NCBI RefSeq assembly: GCF_025562755.1
Contig: NZ_CP103300.1
Span: 124,001 to 188,000, forward strand
Reading direction: 5' to 3'
Origin: Endozoicomonas euniceicola
GTDB lineage: Bacteria > Pseudomonadota > Gammaproteobacteria > Pseudomonadales > Endozoicomonadaceae
DNA length: 64,000 nt
The position numbers were made by a program, and so were the translations under genes. The notes beneath the pieces were generated by a model. That model ran no database searches. It was not told the origin of the DNA and was given only the letters and a program-made list of their open reading frames with translations. This document shows positions 57,601 through 62,400 of the stretch, in pieces. Each line of letters begins with the position of its first letter. The first letter of the stretch is position 1.

Positions 57601-58828
57601 TGAGCTGCGTGAGCTGAACAGGGAAAACCCGGAATGGCAGGCGGTGCTGTTTGATGAACACATTGACCTGGGTTCTCTGAACGGTCGCTTACCTGACTTT
57701 GGTAATCTGCAACCAATTCTGCTGGCCGCCCTTCTGGATCGATGGCCGGGCCTGGATGGCATAATCATGGCTGACCAGGAAAGCAACCAGTTGTTCAGCC
57801 TTAGTCGATTAGCCTTTATGCTCAACCATGCAGCGCCGGTTCTAATAAAATCAGACAATAAAGACAGCCAAAATTTGCTGGATGGAAACAGTCTGGACAA
57901 TATTCTTTACTGCAAAGGCTGGAGCAAGCCAACGGAAGTCCGGGGGCATGGAGGTAACGACCTGTTGATGGTGGCGACCGGTTCACCAGTGTTGAGTACC
58001 TCAAAAAATTATCCAGCTTCACAAGCCAGAGACTTCTGTTACAGCTTTCCGGATGACAATCTTGGCATCAACATTCTCAAGGGCGGTGCCGGAGACGACA
58101 TCTATGATCTCCGGGCTCCCGTTAATGCCCGGGGGGTAGACAACCAAGGGGAACATACGGTCATTCTGTCGCCTGAGTCAAAGGCAGACTTACGGCAGCT
58201 GGAAGGTGCCGGAAGCCTCACCCTGTTTCTGGTGGACATGGCTCCAGAGGATGTTTTGCCGGTTCTTTGTGATAAAGAGACTGGAGTGCTGCGCCACCAC
58301 CTGGATAGTCCGGGTAATATTGCCAGCCTCTTAAACGATAACCATACCCTGCAGCTGCTCTCCAGGGAAAGCGGCCGGGTCATTGCGCTATTGTCCACAA
58401 ACACGCTGGGCAGCATCTATTTCCATGGCGGGCTGGTCAGTCAGAACCCGCAAGAGTGGATCACTGGAGCCGACCAGGGCTCCGGAGGTACCGGAGAACA
58501 AAATAAAACCCGGGGCCTACAGCGGCTGCTTGAAGGAGCAAAGGCGCTGGTCAGTCGCTTATTGCCAGACTCACAGCAGACTCTTGAAGACCGGCTAATG
58601 GAGAGCGAAAAAACCGTCTACCCCAAACCTCGGCCAGAAAACAGAGCCAGTGTAGAGATTTACCGGCATATCAACACCCTGGTACAGTCCATGAGTCAGT
58701 TCGAAGCTGCAAAATCCGATGCGGGCTCCCCAGCCACAACACTTATTCCAACGTATAACTCAACCATGACCCCGGGCCTGAACATATCTTCAACCCTGAG
58801 CAACACAACACCCGGGAGTAATTCTTAG
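39662..58828 (+). CDS. Giant multi-cassette toxin with TcdA/TcdB-like glycosyltransferase and C80 protease domains
   Basis: A 6388-residue protein. Cassette A: GT44-like fold (residues about 8-270, no DxD), then a C80-like protease (Asp421, His486, Cys540). Cassette B: GT44-like fold (about 1066-1350) with DxD as D1241-T-D1243 in GGRYFDTDLLPKIN, then a second protease (Asp1510, His1572 in LGHG, Cys1620). Cassette C: a degenerate GT-like domain (about 2150-2420), three 120-150-residue repeats (2828-3245), twelve DTETS repeats and an RKKAR basic patch. Cys-bracketed Arg loops lie at 804-816, 1893-1907 and 3588-3600. A hydrophobic TcdA/B-like delivery region covers about 3980-4200. A long beta-rich part with Ser/Thr linkers follows, then RTX-like motifs (about 5550-5600, 6095-6150). 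There is no signal peptide. The start is set by GGAG 6 nt upstream. Family links are from motif reading; the order and duplication are seen directly. Confidence 0.85.
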   Translation: MPDIMTKKAHFFTINPLSAEQVDYIKLWAKTNPDYEIIVSGDIKLSLKKSIYKHFFDKSRREAILSEDFLKSIRIRNEISDKIDGIIKKVSVKNYRTVIQSKIKQPELGKITKDFDAIDQSFEKLKKIANIKINYIDFNLDKYEIEMLTQSAFLSDSQLAETYLSLKNMDMNGGILLDKNSLPKLNESIFQGLSDENLDKSILERAKIDLILRKLYSGGSIESVQKQISYRDYPAIPRTTFDKIKDIIENTNSDNLLLPLGEITLNQNQILLGNNPGTASHKPIIFAAHPKSAFSIEARSEIITLYKIIHSTDKSSLTYRKTFYILQKHFTDKGIALSEKKIKAITSALFSLNYANSNDYFFDSEFYGAEALKRTAKYLTDKQTIKSIDFDAYSSNTPEQSKGIKAYDFNKYELFGRASYDSLIYLKIGSEEFRITDRDYYENKSIPGRSVMYFLNPEEKALNLQVLQGKPLTSINRKTRIIITGHNTLLVDSDSQIGNGATSFEGEVTIAGASPEIIVTALKKIAPEGMNVKEINFLSCDLVKEFSNNGGVIREDSDHFIPQFLMAMKNNKINAIEVTASSTEVTASAIGKKIFTYTMEGSNKRKMVATPYSGRYTFRHDIEKERIYYYAKPGLSSYDPDISVIDPKLPNSNLSPGVFLNKKMTPPGEEKNILITKPEKAILELMLKKATSDRVIVTNKNIYALLHLIKQLKLAFNYASYKGWIEGIKIFRPSQLTTITAIEQVYTSDSDREAAFQRMKSRVQNGNLLEFYHLDIHTSEGAKALNYLYPGEFARISTSFVSGCRISRSPTGGDNCSSKTEEAVSNLNLLSGPDTELRINSANTDIALVDTSQDEQLAEFQQQYVKARREEARIELKTHRGYHGLIALDEASFTLAKNRAMAAGDEKTSAFLLKATASCGLVLLTPETQVKPAIEAGPDNPITLFGRGESLNAKLIVDLINELTPEGKITQLTLTGMTVDSLQEGSKSLDEIMRFIANIPDGAQVDTLVIQPLTTEAEPIKQLAQRIKSLLSDITPSIKNLTVRPDNNESPGHPVLLNAALLHPIPKIIHFSIINPNNHKHLLDHLKIWSDINPTHTLRLWYSDEFLLRKALYKALFTSLKEEIPDSGYPNSYSSFKEGIWELINTFEKYNTDQPLEERLESSFSPEIKENVISEINEGSEFIRKASLIKNVKPVEFSSTEVWRNNFSDIIQTSLSLSDSWLAERIIGLNAISIEGGRYFDTDLLPKINRRIFLKRRIPDNPASESESESDSEQDPDSDSDLEEQRNRSSLEAVIILEILKKLHRENIISNPQNYLDQKTETSVSQNELSNIKSAVNTNNYKSFFLKISEAKISNNMLNIGDKGRERLRQPLVLEALPNSPIISAIIRETLSIYGIASKYSNAAMTAEDIHLHIKEELLSYYKFNRNISLNDTSLNKITLAAFNLVMGSMAEYSTSNELMSRKAFERAARSGVFNVGFIEFYSSDSPSSNTEIKPYSFNKLEIFGSISYDSLIFIDLNVEGDLRQAGFEAYINSSLPEDSVLYRWDSKRLRIIRGNKFTNIGKKTKVIILGHGQPAETDSDSEETSKFRVENFSSEELADLLAEIIPEKTTLKNISFLVCDSAESVSDFNGVFGQNQTAYLPDFLRRLAEKGIYTVTATATNRTVSAGNFYKHRYALARKYKNQDTGELSEQNSYVPLPELTRYVFTLDPDSKRVNYRSKIGLASYKPDISLIDETLPDSNLYPGVFLTKWHPSKTEDRSYLYVSIKDFVKHALDSTTKVKYIVYANDNIDIIERLLKALKFTENASTYKNWLNLYKNRYPTQIEELKTAIEEYHTESEKEAAFLILRKRVYEGQFFHIYHLDPTTNTGASILNYRYRKPFYNILLNDDKLSCHDRRSRRSPTSSSCNSRTREIAYALGLLSGPDTQLHASADIDIALMDTSDNPRQALLQQEYNDIRRQEGRAEADKRRGRHNFIGADEDSFTRAKALANEVGDYARAFLLKQTPSSGFVLLSADGKVSFALEAGDFNGLTIVCNASTLTTENLTAITSTLAKGGKIKRLTLAGMDINVLQHGSDALEAIKSFITTSSPFQVGMLIVQPDNSEPESIKQLARDIEIPKKERRLAINIAVRSTNDQESEYRTHLDRSKLKVHAREIFSYQSFSNEALIPRNINIVKLGPLNVVDFVFLHIWKVTQFVISENNKQPLPVTLYIDSAIVYLTLLDKHIMESCKDQLIQTIGTIDKKQLKEIAFDKRKKIISRVFQSNGSLDIVKLRQLVLDEAGEKKLIAIEKQHQKYLSIIKESGINVVDIADPKSNPSTQASREKGYNLYSWLAYYFGNREMAERVIRSYIVINQGGLTIQAGVLPELNGKRLHHHILDSLSIPYENRSTAASLVRLFASILEHSRIIPPLNDDDRDALDFYQTPNTKNDSELEEKFFKKSTTSAVREKQADIIQELFKGLYLNTMEKALQQGRYGNLDIPIHPLEGALTTRRIDYNIKNSGVIISIPKTGIENSVTSRQLAFLETLFDETENDTQLIERLNAKSQSQETEKNYIDLTSQTCLKNIIQSGPYGSPVNQIDFLGKLLSRSSYKNEGSRTRGLVYSLSHHTFLYYDHDNQLPESLAHSADQTAKNKIIFLFDQNPDAVATAWEDFQSYPSGVSVHTPVYLKKLNNDGLQTIYGYHLHSGIPFIPDTETELEVLVDYSSIRDNIDVLKESIINFTRSIIGNTDDEDVNHSTRPIIKSLNLQIKHHQENDYDNILDSQLSKLKSLEQTSGNTISFQTVNAVMVQHYNNDITKPVVSTPSKSTSSTHKKNQLGMTSQTASTHDERFLKTSVNTNGNVDIEIPASAHGLSELMLFKFNSLNINSITVRSSNDTTLNSFKSAFLAAITIYNHSELMELFRTSFNDEELSSVKILNEKIYSSGVYSFYSFFSTSKGQEVANSIHYTNSNDQSLTPRDHNEKPRLLPEGRQAFKKNLRFTINPDGSLNLKVVADVYGLKDLMLFKLYDSGVHSIEAYSDNLQGWRGFKFALETAIETTKTSDFFDPLRHSFDRKELEPLLSSRQFYYSKKYLQTTSNFRTFFTSEKGSTLLRKLTQIQDAGRGQTPESFLEQRPHLSQSDLSGRGGNLKFSINTDGSTNIALPASAPALKDLINAKLNTMRIGQITIQDDSDARRLAFKYAFVIALEAETRSQLTTPLSYVFDDKELNPFHKMPIKNYKRDSEQFRSFFDSPQGLKISAALISSLPGEPTSTPTVPHSQLPVPTSDEQRPLIALTTEEFVTFDSAHANSPDPADSQTADQPLSLTQGDTETSDTETSDTETRDTETSDTETSDTETSDTETSDTETSDTETSDTETSDTETSDTETSDTDKAPPRKKARLSTHTLNNLAGSQTSGTQNRAPQPSPIMDWSNPQALSIPGSSQPAFLHTTPEQRGGRNQNVQPWHNPGQSETLRPPTNLLNTPDSINNAVRELKIKISQLQTSAEDQSNTGRPEIDGHSPEPLNSTLIHLHNLIDKEGKNIWLMLGSEKQILKDTVAAIASQATDVTFQARATLLGYKIDNLNNLENQYHQQQEVLTREVLGISGASCSSSGRSRRDTGCIKPDPVVLKRKINRFVNWLLRRSDNPRTIITLPGTNYPGLDIGAVPTRPDSLLARIQARLKAIRNQKADSQLSNKPVRGFHTTIALDEDSWLAAQQQNRHRPGTETLLYKPARGILLSPYGGTVTRIPGGAYNSLSFVGKLGEASSTEPSAVNRLNSFVSQFCHQESIGSVLLQNTDGDHDAFKAFIKTFTKRPEGSFSRIGSFRFKSANEKNAPEFILRAHESTVLRLTSPRPEGTTHPRLDPVAYHRLEQVIRLNGLKNKVTPPDLPLVRQTGQLITPNPASQLAEKRIKAEALALAFTDVMSSIYADHNLSDDYIPILDTLKKTDQGWSMDFVHPTTRDVQPTSFTSDVPFAVKKSFGQTKASKAMGSFSRNIKKLVRPNSSTQKGLALVSVADTAQMVAAWARAETILDTIDKLPWMSDSVHRSLQAQAFINLGLGAIEAIELVQDLAELSKTKTLKPLAKPGSNLQLSTAGRLSALKGATTGARTTIKATKSLKMIKGLKTAGKLLDPALSLASASLTTYVWSEIDDPEIKDLYQKMVIVEWTGFAVSFVSYAGPVGWVIAAAYSIFSMFFGSYLEDEMQKIIDQRTREAIAEVNKFFKFIYDQMDPKYFLKSPRTCDKFAYSFSPSGCIEHGPAKLINLVKAFIKDTGLRLGFQEVDLISKTLKMTRFMVDTYDFEAFISSDGGLYSNDETSSSFTKREKADLISAYLKSACKAGGRLENYGCQDGSFNVDAFLKDASTIVMPVMPDQQIDLSYIDSSVTGSDSLEVKKLFQEAGETNSKMSFNPRASVDYYKRAGSPAGGSTSKLETKTYQKVLVGIDNHKYLKTNTTIRLDNKSYRLAFPYSRDLTGKVDYHVSVPASSKAIQTLTFFPAPTRESPGKNSRNPVLATISKLLRRLSNSGKTKEEAPTTVRHLWVNNPQNTTVQWFIRSPDRQNAYRCSEKQNGKSTNCKVHFDPAAGQLTIELTGNIPPTKAGKKSTRLTSKIVFTGYWPGSDVDQQYRINIVDDRALLVISPYFAPSTIQRDIAELKPLLTSKENWQQGIGKLGEKILSSSLVKPFLRPEGRRQRFDINTLFAKVSEKVDDYLKSTYIKVQLLYSSHPIANSAARIKDFEQVLRRFSPSKRFLPVKLRDCPDHTYSPYSTYWHITDLSKSEFNCYFPDTHAAPIPRLHESYFRHRRLFKRTSLWFDTKHKTEIFLILPESVAAGQVIPVGGNPESNYFFYAPKTRRMYSGQVINKLFKTTYIQNYGLHSLFQNSNGFNYPVQSFTPIDKPETTEDGINSYLVTTEQGVAFTLSANPPGNVRSNAIYISTSPGSLDEAFGQLHQHRGMLPLYISDTKGIDDITASGFYDPKNKVAMSYLSSLFDFPGARELQTHCQDSKGTSGNWGARFNATDGLLHLPRDIPSNPCISQTDGRHYLRLNPAVMDTLHREHIPLHRFRQREDVIYVMLSEQSKDLYYARIHQPEAATEWVKLHDAAEFTIIALDKNHKNRLSRQQDGRFTHIWSKPGGILTSTDSGMMIEIPDESLVRSSSLASYPSSEAYQFDGWELPESGRTIPLSASRPIHYHQLPRVNGAYLRGLDLGLIAQKVYRQSFNNSSTTPSPRTSGSTTASPLPPSGDWSDAQAKTFIDNLKVELTALFRQFEQFGFVAPDLIGLPLVTELQESQLNFLKQQELWFDARDNTLLTLPANSAVTFSGKVADGLLATIKTSGGKQPGLFRFLPTGAGNDHPYCGSNTFFANTLPPAFMDKISPACRQLKEAPEGDYQWNAMDNFWLGNHRGFLFEISENHRLLIGYDLNSQSFDQTEPISYRYPDMQGTHFSHRQKHLVELMKDVLGNQLPNTTLASFPQNKLLRLKLADNMPGQYTHTAWYDSGQERAFIGPASADTDALTLIGSRDSGSNHTTAWCYNQDTRQLYQTAHSGPFEIGEFDELSFIDNGKELLMIGTNGDDNLIPSKFYMDTIYTDDGSHGVRLRTDFKASNDFSILLDGKQGADQFTVLPSDLRYFSQTVIILNRDTGTDKADSYNRIQIRAPSHQFRARRKGYDLILKDRFDPDSGDIVIAQAWSDLDGLSPAPTQLIFSETSFMSPDDRRLWLSGLKDDITKNREVLLPFVVDNQTLENTHYTFSPTPETPLLIDLADGFRATPTRSGNQLVIHFSKRENHGGYNHARLSITLKQSQFASGDVLIRQAAAHSPANRVYRPLQFDDSSDCHLCTHDLRLKRGLAASPRIGELRFRCNKPYPLPEGEKYIKCAGEQATNAGFPLITQKQLADPAFSIKPETRFPHVLRNLPEGKKRVPVYVVLYGINEPAQLRFIFRSNEGNGRWEAWLGQVLIRSGALSNLQSAINVMLINDDNKKQQHRHYRVIQGSVIDAELRELNRENPEWQAVLFDEHIDLGSLNGRLPDFGNLQPILLAALLDRWPGLDGIIMADQESNQLFSLSRLAFMLNHAAPVLIKSDNKDSQNLLDGNSLDNILYCKGWSKPTEVRGHGGNDLLMVATGSPVLSTSKNYPASQARDFCYSFPDDNLGINILKGGAGDDIYDLRAPVNARGVDNQGEHTVILSPESKADLRQLEGAGSLTLFLVDMAPEDVLPVLCDKETGVLRHHLDSPGNIASLLNDNHTLQLLSRESGRVIALLSTNTLGSIYFHGGLVSQNPQEWITGADQGSGGTGEQNKTRGLQRLLEGAKALVSRLLPDSQQTLEDRLMESEKTVYPKPRPENRASVEIYRHINTLVQSMSQFEAAKSDAGSPATTLIPTYNSTMTPGLNISSTLSNTTPGSNS
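39683..40471 (+). other. Toxin 1, cassette A: GT44-like domain lacking DxD
   Basis: Residues about 8-270. It begins with HFFTINPLSAEQVDYIKLWA, comparable to the HFVWIGG...INQWKDVN start of TcdB. At the DxD position it has GGILLDKNSLPKLN, with no D-x-D. Confidence 0.6.
40829..41581 (+). other. Toxin 1, cassette A: C80-like cysteine protease domain
   Basis: Residues about 390-640. Asp421 in SYDSLIYL, His486 in IIITGHN and Cys540 in INFLSCDL align with the TcdA/B autoprotease triad and have similar spacing (65 and 54 residues). The Gly after His is Asn here. Confidence 0.65.
42071..42109 (+). other. Toxin 1, Cys-bracketed Arg loop 1
   Basis: Residues 804-816, CRISRSPTGGDNC. Contains R-x-x-R between two cysteines 12 residues apart. 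The same loop occurs in toxin 2 at 61887-61925. Confidence 0.6.
42857..43711 (+). other. Toxin 1, cassette B: GT44-like domain with intact DxD
   Basis: Residues about 1066-1350. Begins PKIIHFSIINPNN. GGRYFDTDLLPKIN (DTD encoded at 43382-43390) corresponds to GGMYLDVDMLPGIQ of TcdB. A Ser/Asp/Glu-rich low-complexity insert (SESESESDSEQDPDSDSD) lies at about residues 1265-1285. Confidence 0.7.
44099..44851 (+). other. Toxin 1, cassette B: C80-like cysteine protease domain
   Basis: Residues about 1480-1730. Asp1510 in SYDSLIFI, His1572 in VIILGHG and Cys1620 in SFLVCDS; spacings of 62 and 48 are close to TcdB (66 and 45). Confidence 0.7.
45338..45382 (+). other. Toxin 1, Cys-bracketed Arg loop 2 (furin-type)
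   Basis: Residues 1893-1907, CHDRRSRRSPTSSSC. Contains R-S-R-R followed by Ser, between cysteines 14 residues apart. Confidence 0.65.
48143..49400 (+). repeat. Three tandem protein repeats of about 120-150 residues
   Basis: Units begin at about residues 2828, 2977 and 3128. Each has an F-x-I/V-N-x-[DN]-G-[SN] start, a PASA/VADV-type turn, and [LM]-[KS]-[DE]-L. They continue with a FK-x-AF/AL-x-x-A helix, a [DN]-[DR]-[KE]-EL segment, and an end with FFxSxxG. I do not recognise the family. Confidence 0.7.
49586..49774 (+). repeat. 15-bp tandem repeat, 12 units plus a partial
   Basis: Unit GACACCGAAACCAGC with GAT/GAC variation, coding for (DTETS)n from residue 3309; one unit reads DTETR. A partial GATACCGAT ends the array. 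The unit is a multiple of three, so copy-number change keeps the frame. The phosphorylatable, acidic repeat is followed by the basic patch PPRKKAR (residues 3374-3380). Confidence 0.9.
50423..50461 (+). other. Toxin 1, Cys-bracketed Arg loop 3 (furin-type)
   Basis: Residues 3588-3600, CSSSGRSRRDTGC. R-S-R-R lies between cysteines 12 residues apart, about 390 residues before the hydrophobic delivery region. Confidence 0.65.
51590..52260 (+). other. Toxin 1, TcdA/B-like hydrophobic delivery (pore) region
   Basis: Residues about 3977-4200. A small-residue-rich amphipathic stretch leads into LDPALSLASASL and the strongly hydrophobic WTGFAVSFVSYAGPVGWVIA (from residue 4147). The order resembles the translocation region after the protease of TcdB, which also has an IDD/acidic step before the second hydrophobic part. 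The match is by layout and composition only. Confidence 0.5.
57941..58111 (+). other. Toxin 1, RTX-like calcium-binding motifs
   Basis: GHGGNDLL (residues 6095-6102) and GGAGDDIYDL (6141-6150) fit the GGxGxDxUx nonapeptide. A GTNGDDNL-like motif occurs at about 5552. They are isolated rather than a long array. Confidence 0.55.
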
Positions 58829-58891
58829 GGCTTGCGCATTATCAATGGTGCTTGCCTACTTTCTCATACTCATTAACAGATGAATGCTTAG

Positions 58892-58921
58892 GTAACCCGC
58901 CATGACAGACAGGCGGGTTAC
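58892..58921 (+). terminator. Stem-loop after giant gene 1
   Basis: A perfect 10-bp inverted repeat GTAACCCGCC (58892-58901) and GGCGGGTTAC (58912-58921) with a 10-nt loop, about 60 bp after the stop codon. No T-run follows, so intrinsic termination is uncertain. Confidence 0.55.
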
Positions 58922-58973
58922 GCAAACAGGAGGCAAACTTCCACTATTTACAGAATCACTTAGTCATGAACCA

Positions 58974-59085
58974 TTACCCTTGCCAAGAGAATGCTGGAAC
59001 TATTTACGACAGATGCTGTTTTTAACCAGTCTGTTTCACGACAGACACACCGTTCTTCAGGCCTGAAGAGCGCTTGCTCGCTTGA
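58974..59085 (+). pseudogene. Decayed copy of the recD 3' end
   Basis: Aligns with 39061-39173 at high identity, starting within ATTACCC(G/T)TGCCAAGAGA and covering the codons for the last 37 or so RecD residues. A one-base deletion (GAAGGAGCG to GAAGAGCG) shifts the frame near the end. It marks the left border of the duplicated unit. Confidence 0.85.
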
Positions 59086-59471
59086 GACGAAGCGTGTATA
59101 TGCCCCGTGGACAACATATAGGGCTCATGGGCTAATGTACGAATATTGTCGTCTTCTAATACAGTGCGAATGGCAACCCTGCAACATTTTATCAGCATAA
59201 ATGCCTGCGTTATTTGGCAGAATCGGTTGTATCGTCTATGCTCCAAGAGCTTGAGAGGAGCAACAAAGCCTGACACTGACGGAAAAGATCAGATCACCCC
59301 GTTTGCATTAGGGTTTACCATGCGTTTTTTAATGCTTCATAATAATTCTGGTTGTCGCACCTTTGCCAGTGGCAAAGATGAAACTCTTATCTTTGTACTG
59401 ATAACAATTCCAGGCCTGCCTTCATAACCTGCTAAAAAACAATATTTCAGTTATCTAATCTGGAGTTAATC
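59086..59471. other. Duplicated upstream region of the second giant gene
   Basis: Homologous to 39174-39661. About 100 bp are missing relative to copy 1, between short near-repeats (AACCTGCT at 39515 and AACCCGCT at 39616 in copy 1), consistent with a slippage deletion. It retains the promoter boxes and a GGAG (59462-59465) 6 nt before the ATG. Confidence 0.75.
59214..59242 (+). promoter_or_regulatory. Putative sigma-70 promoter of giant toxin gene 2
   Basis: TTGGCA (59214-59219), a 17-bp spacer and TATGCT (59237-59242), identical to the copy 1 site at 39303-39331. Confidence 0.5.
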
Positions 59472-62400
59472 ATGCCTGATATCATGACTAAAAAAGCCCA
59501 CTTCTTCACTATAAATCCACTATCGCCAGAGCAAGTTGACTACATAAAATTATGGGCAAAAACGAATACTGACTACGAAATAATAGTGTCTGGTAACATA
59601 AAACTGTCGCTTAAAAAAAGTATTTACAAAGTCTTTTTTGATAAGATCAGGCGTGACTCCGTACTATCCGAAAACTTTAACCAGGCAAACAGCAATAAAA
59701 AACTACTACGGACTCAAATAGATGAAATAATGCTAAAGCTGTCCCCTTCAGACTACAAAGCAAGCATTCTATCCGAGCTTGTTCAGCCTGAAGCTGGAAA
59801 GATAATCGAAGATCTTGAAGCAAGAGAGCAGAAAATTGAAAAACTTGAACAAATAGACAATATAACGATACGTGACTTCAGTGATAAGCTGGATGCGAAC
59901 GAAATTAACATGTTAACGCACAGCGTATTTTTGAGCGACTCACAATTGGCTGAAACTTATCTCAGTCTGAAAACTATGGAGAAACATGGGGGGATACTAC
60001 TTGACAAAAGCACCCTTCCCAAATTAAACGACAGTTTGTTTCAGGGAATAATAAGTGACGAAAACAATATAGATACATCAGTTTTTGAACGGGCAAAGAT
60101 AGAGCTTATCTTGATTAAACTCTATGAAGAAGGAAGAATTGAGTCTATACAACAACAGGTTAGTGCGGAAAATTACTCAGCCATTCCAAAAAATATTTTC
60201 AAAAAAATAAAAAACATCATAGACAGCACCAATTCTGATGATTTATTTTTACCTTTAGGTGATATATCGCTTGATAACAACGAAATTCTGCTGGCTAACC
60301 AACCCGGAGCGGCAACTCACAAACCCATCATACTTGCAGCACATCCAAATTCAGCTTTCGTCAGGGAAGTCTGGTCGGAAGTCAGCGCTATTTATAAAGC
60401 AGCTTACTCAACTAATAAAAAAATCATACATTACGAAGAAGCTTTTAGTGTCGTACAAAAACATTTCACAGACAAAGCTATCACCTTATCCAAACAAAAA
60501 ACAGAAGCCATCACCAGTGCCTTATTCAACCTTAATTATGCAAACAACAATGACTACTTTTTTGACTCTGAATTTTATGGAGCAGGAGCTCTAGAGCGTA
60601 CTGCTCAGTACCTGGCGGATAAGCAAACCATAAAATATACTGACTTTAATGCTTATTCATCAAATACCCCGGAGCAAAGTAAAGAGATAAAAGCCTACAA
60701 CTTTAATAAGTACGAGCTATTTGGTCGAGCCAGCTACGACAGCCTCATTTACCTTAAGATCGGTTCAAATAAGCTTAAAATCTCTGACCTGGATTATTAC
60801 GATAACAAATCCATACCCGGACGCAGTGTTCTGTATTACTTAGACCCAGAGGACAGTGCACTGAAGTTGCAGGTACTACGAGGTCAACCTCTCACCAGCA
60901 TCAACAGAAAAACACGAATCATTATAACAGGACATCGTTTTATATTCGCTGCCTCTGATAGCCAATCAAGTGATGACTCTACTCCTGTTAAGTGGGTTTC
61001 TACTGTTGGTGGCGCCTTACCAGAAGTCGTCGTAGCCGCTTTAAAGAAAATTGCCCCGACAGGCATGAAAATTAAAGAAATCAACTTTATCTGCTGCGGT
61101 CTGGCAAAAAATTATTCAGGCAATGCAGGCACCATCAGGGATGGTAGTAGGGGTTTCATACCACAATTTTTAATGTCCCTAAAAAACAATGGAATCAATG
61201 CTATAGAAATTACAGCATCAACCCAGGACGTTGTACCCAGTCCTGCAGGAAAAAAAATATTCCTTTATAGAGTCAAGGATCCAACTCAAAGTAAACAAGT
61301 AGCCAATCCCTACTCAGGTCGATATATATTCAGGCACGATATCAGCAAAGGACACATATACTACTACGCAAAACCCGGATTATCTTCTTATGAGCCCGAC
61401 ATCAGTGTAATTGACCCTAAACTACCCAACAGCAACCTGAATCCAGAAGTATTCCTGAACAAACAGATGACGCCACCGGATGGAAAAAAGAACACATTAA
61501 TCACTGAGCCGGAAAAAGTTATTTTAGCTTTGATGTCAGAAGATACCGCTTCTGACCGAATTGTTGTCACCAATAAAGACAAATTTATTCTTTTACGCTT
61601 AGTAAAACAGCTTAAGCTTTCTTTCAATTATGCGTCCTATAAAAGCTGGATTGAAGGGATTAGAATATTCCGGCCTTCACAGCTAACAACAATAACGACA
61701 ATCGAACAAACCTACACTTCAGACGCAGACAGGGAAGCCGCTTTCAAACGCATGAAAGGCAGGGTGCAAAACGGTAATTTATTAGAATTTTACCACCTTG
61801 ATATACATACAACGGCGGGAGCCGAAGCTCTGAATTACCTTTACCCGGGAGAGTTCGCCCGTATTGATACAGACTGGACATACGGATGTCGAATCAGCCG
61901 TTCACCTACCGGTGATGATAACTGCGGCAGCAAAACAAAAGAGGCGGCATCAAACCTTAACCTGTTATCAGGCCCCAGCACCGAGCTCAGGATAAACAGC
62001 GCAAATACTGATATCGCCCTGGTCGACACCTCACAGGACGAACAACTGGCAGAATTCCAGCAGCAATACGTCAACGCCCGCCGCGAAGAGGCCAAGGCCG
62101 GGCTAAAAACACGAAAGGGCTACCACAGCCTGATTGCCCTGGATAACACCTCGTTTACGCTGGCCAATAACATAGCAAGGGCAGCAGGTGATGAAAAAAC
62201 CAGAGCTTTTCTGCTGAAAGCCACTCCCTCATGCGGTTTGATTGTGTTCAATTCTGAACCCCGGGTTGAATATGCCATAGCGGCAGGCCCTGATAACCCG
62301 GTCACCCTGGTTGGTCGCGGTGAAAGCCTGAATGCCGGACAAATTGCTAACCTGATCACTGAACTCACGCCAGAAAGTAAGATCACACAGCTGACGTTAA

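Noticed and set aside
58829..58973. Short open frames just after the giant gene
   Set aside because: No ribosome-binding site or homology; the region is occupied by the stem-loop and the duplication border.
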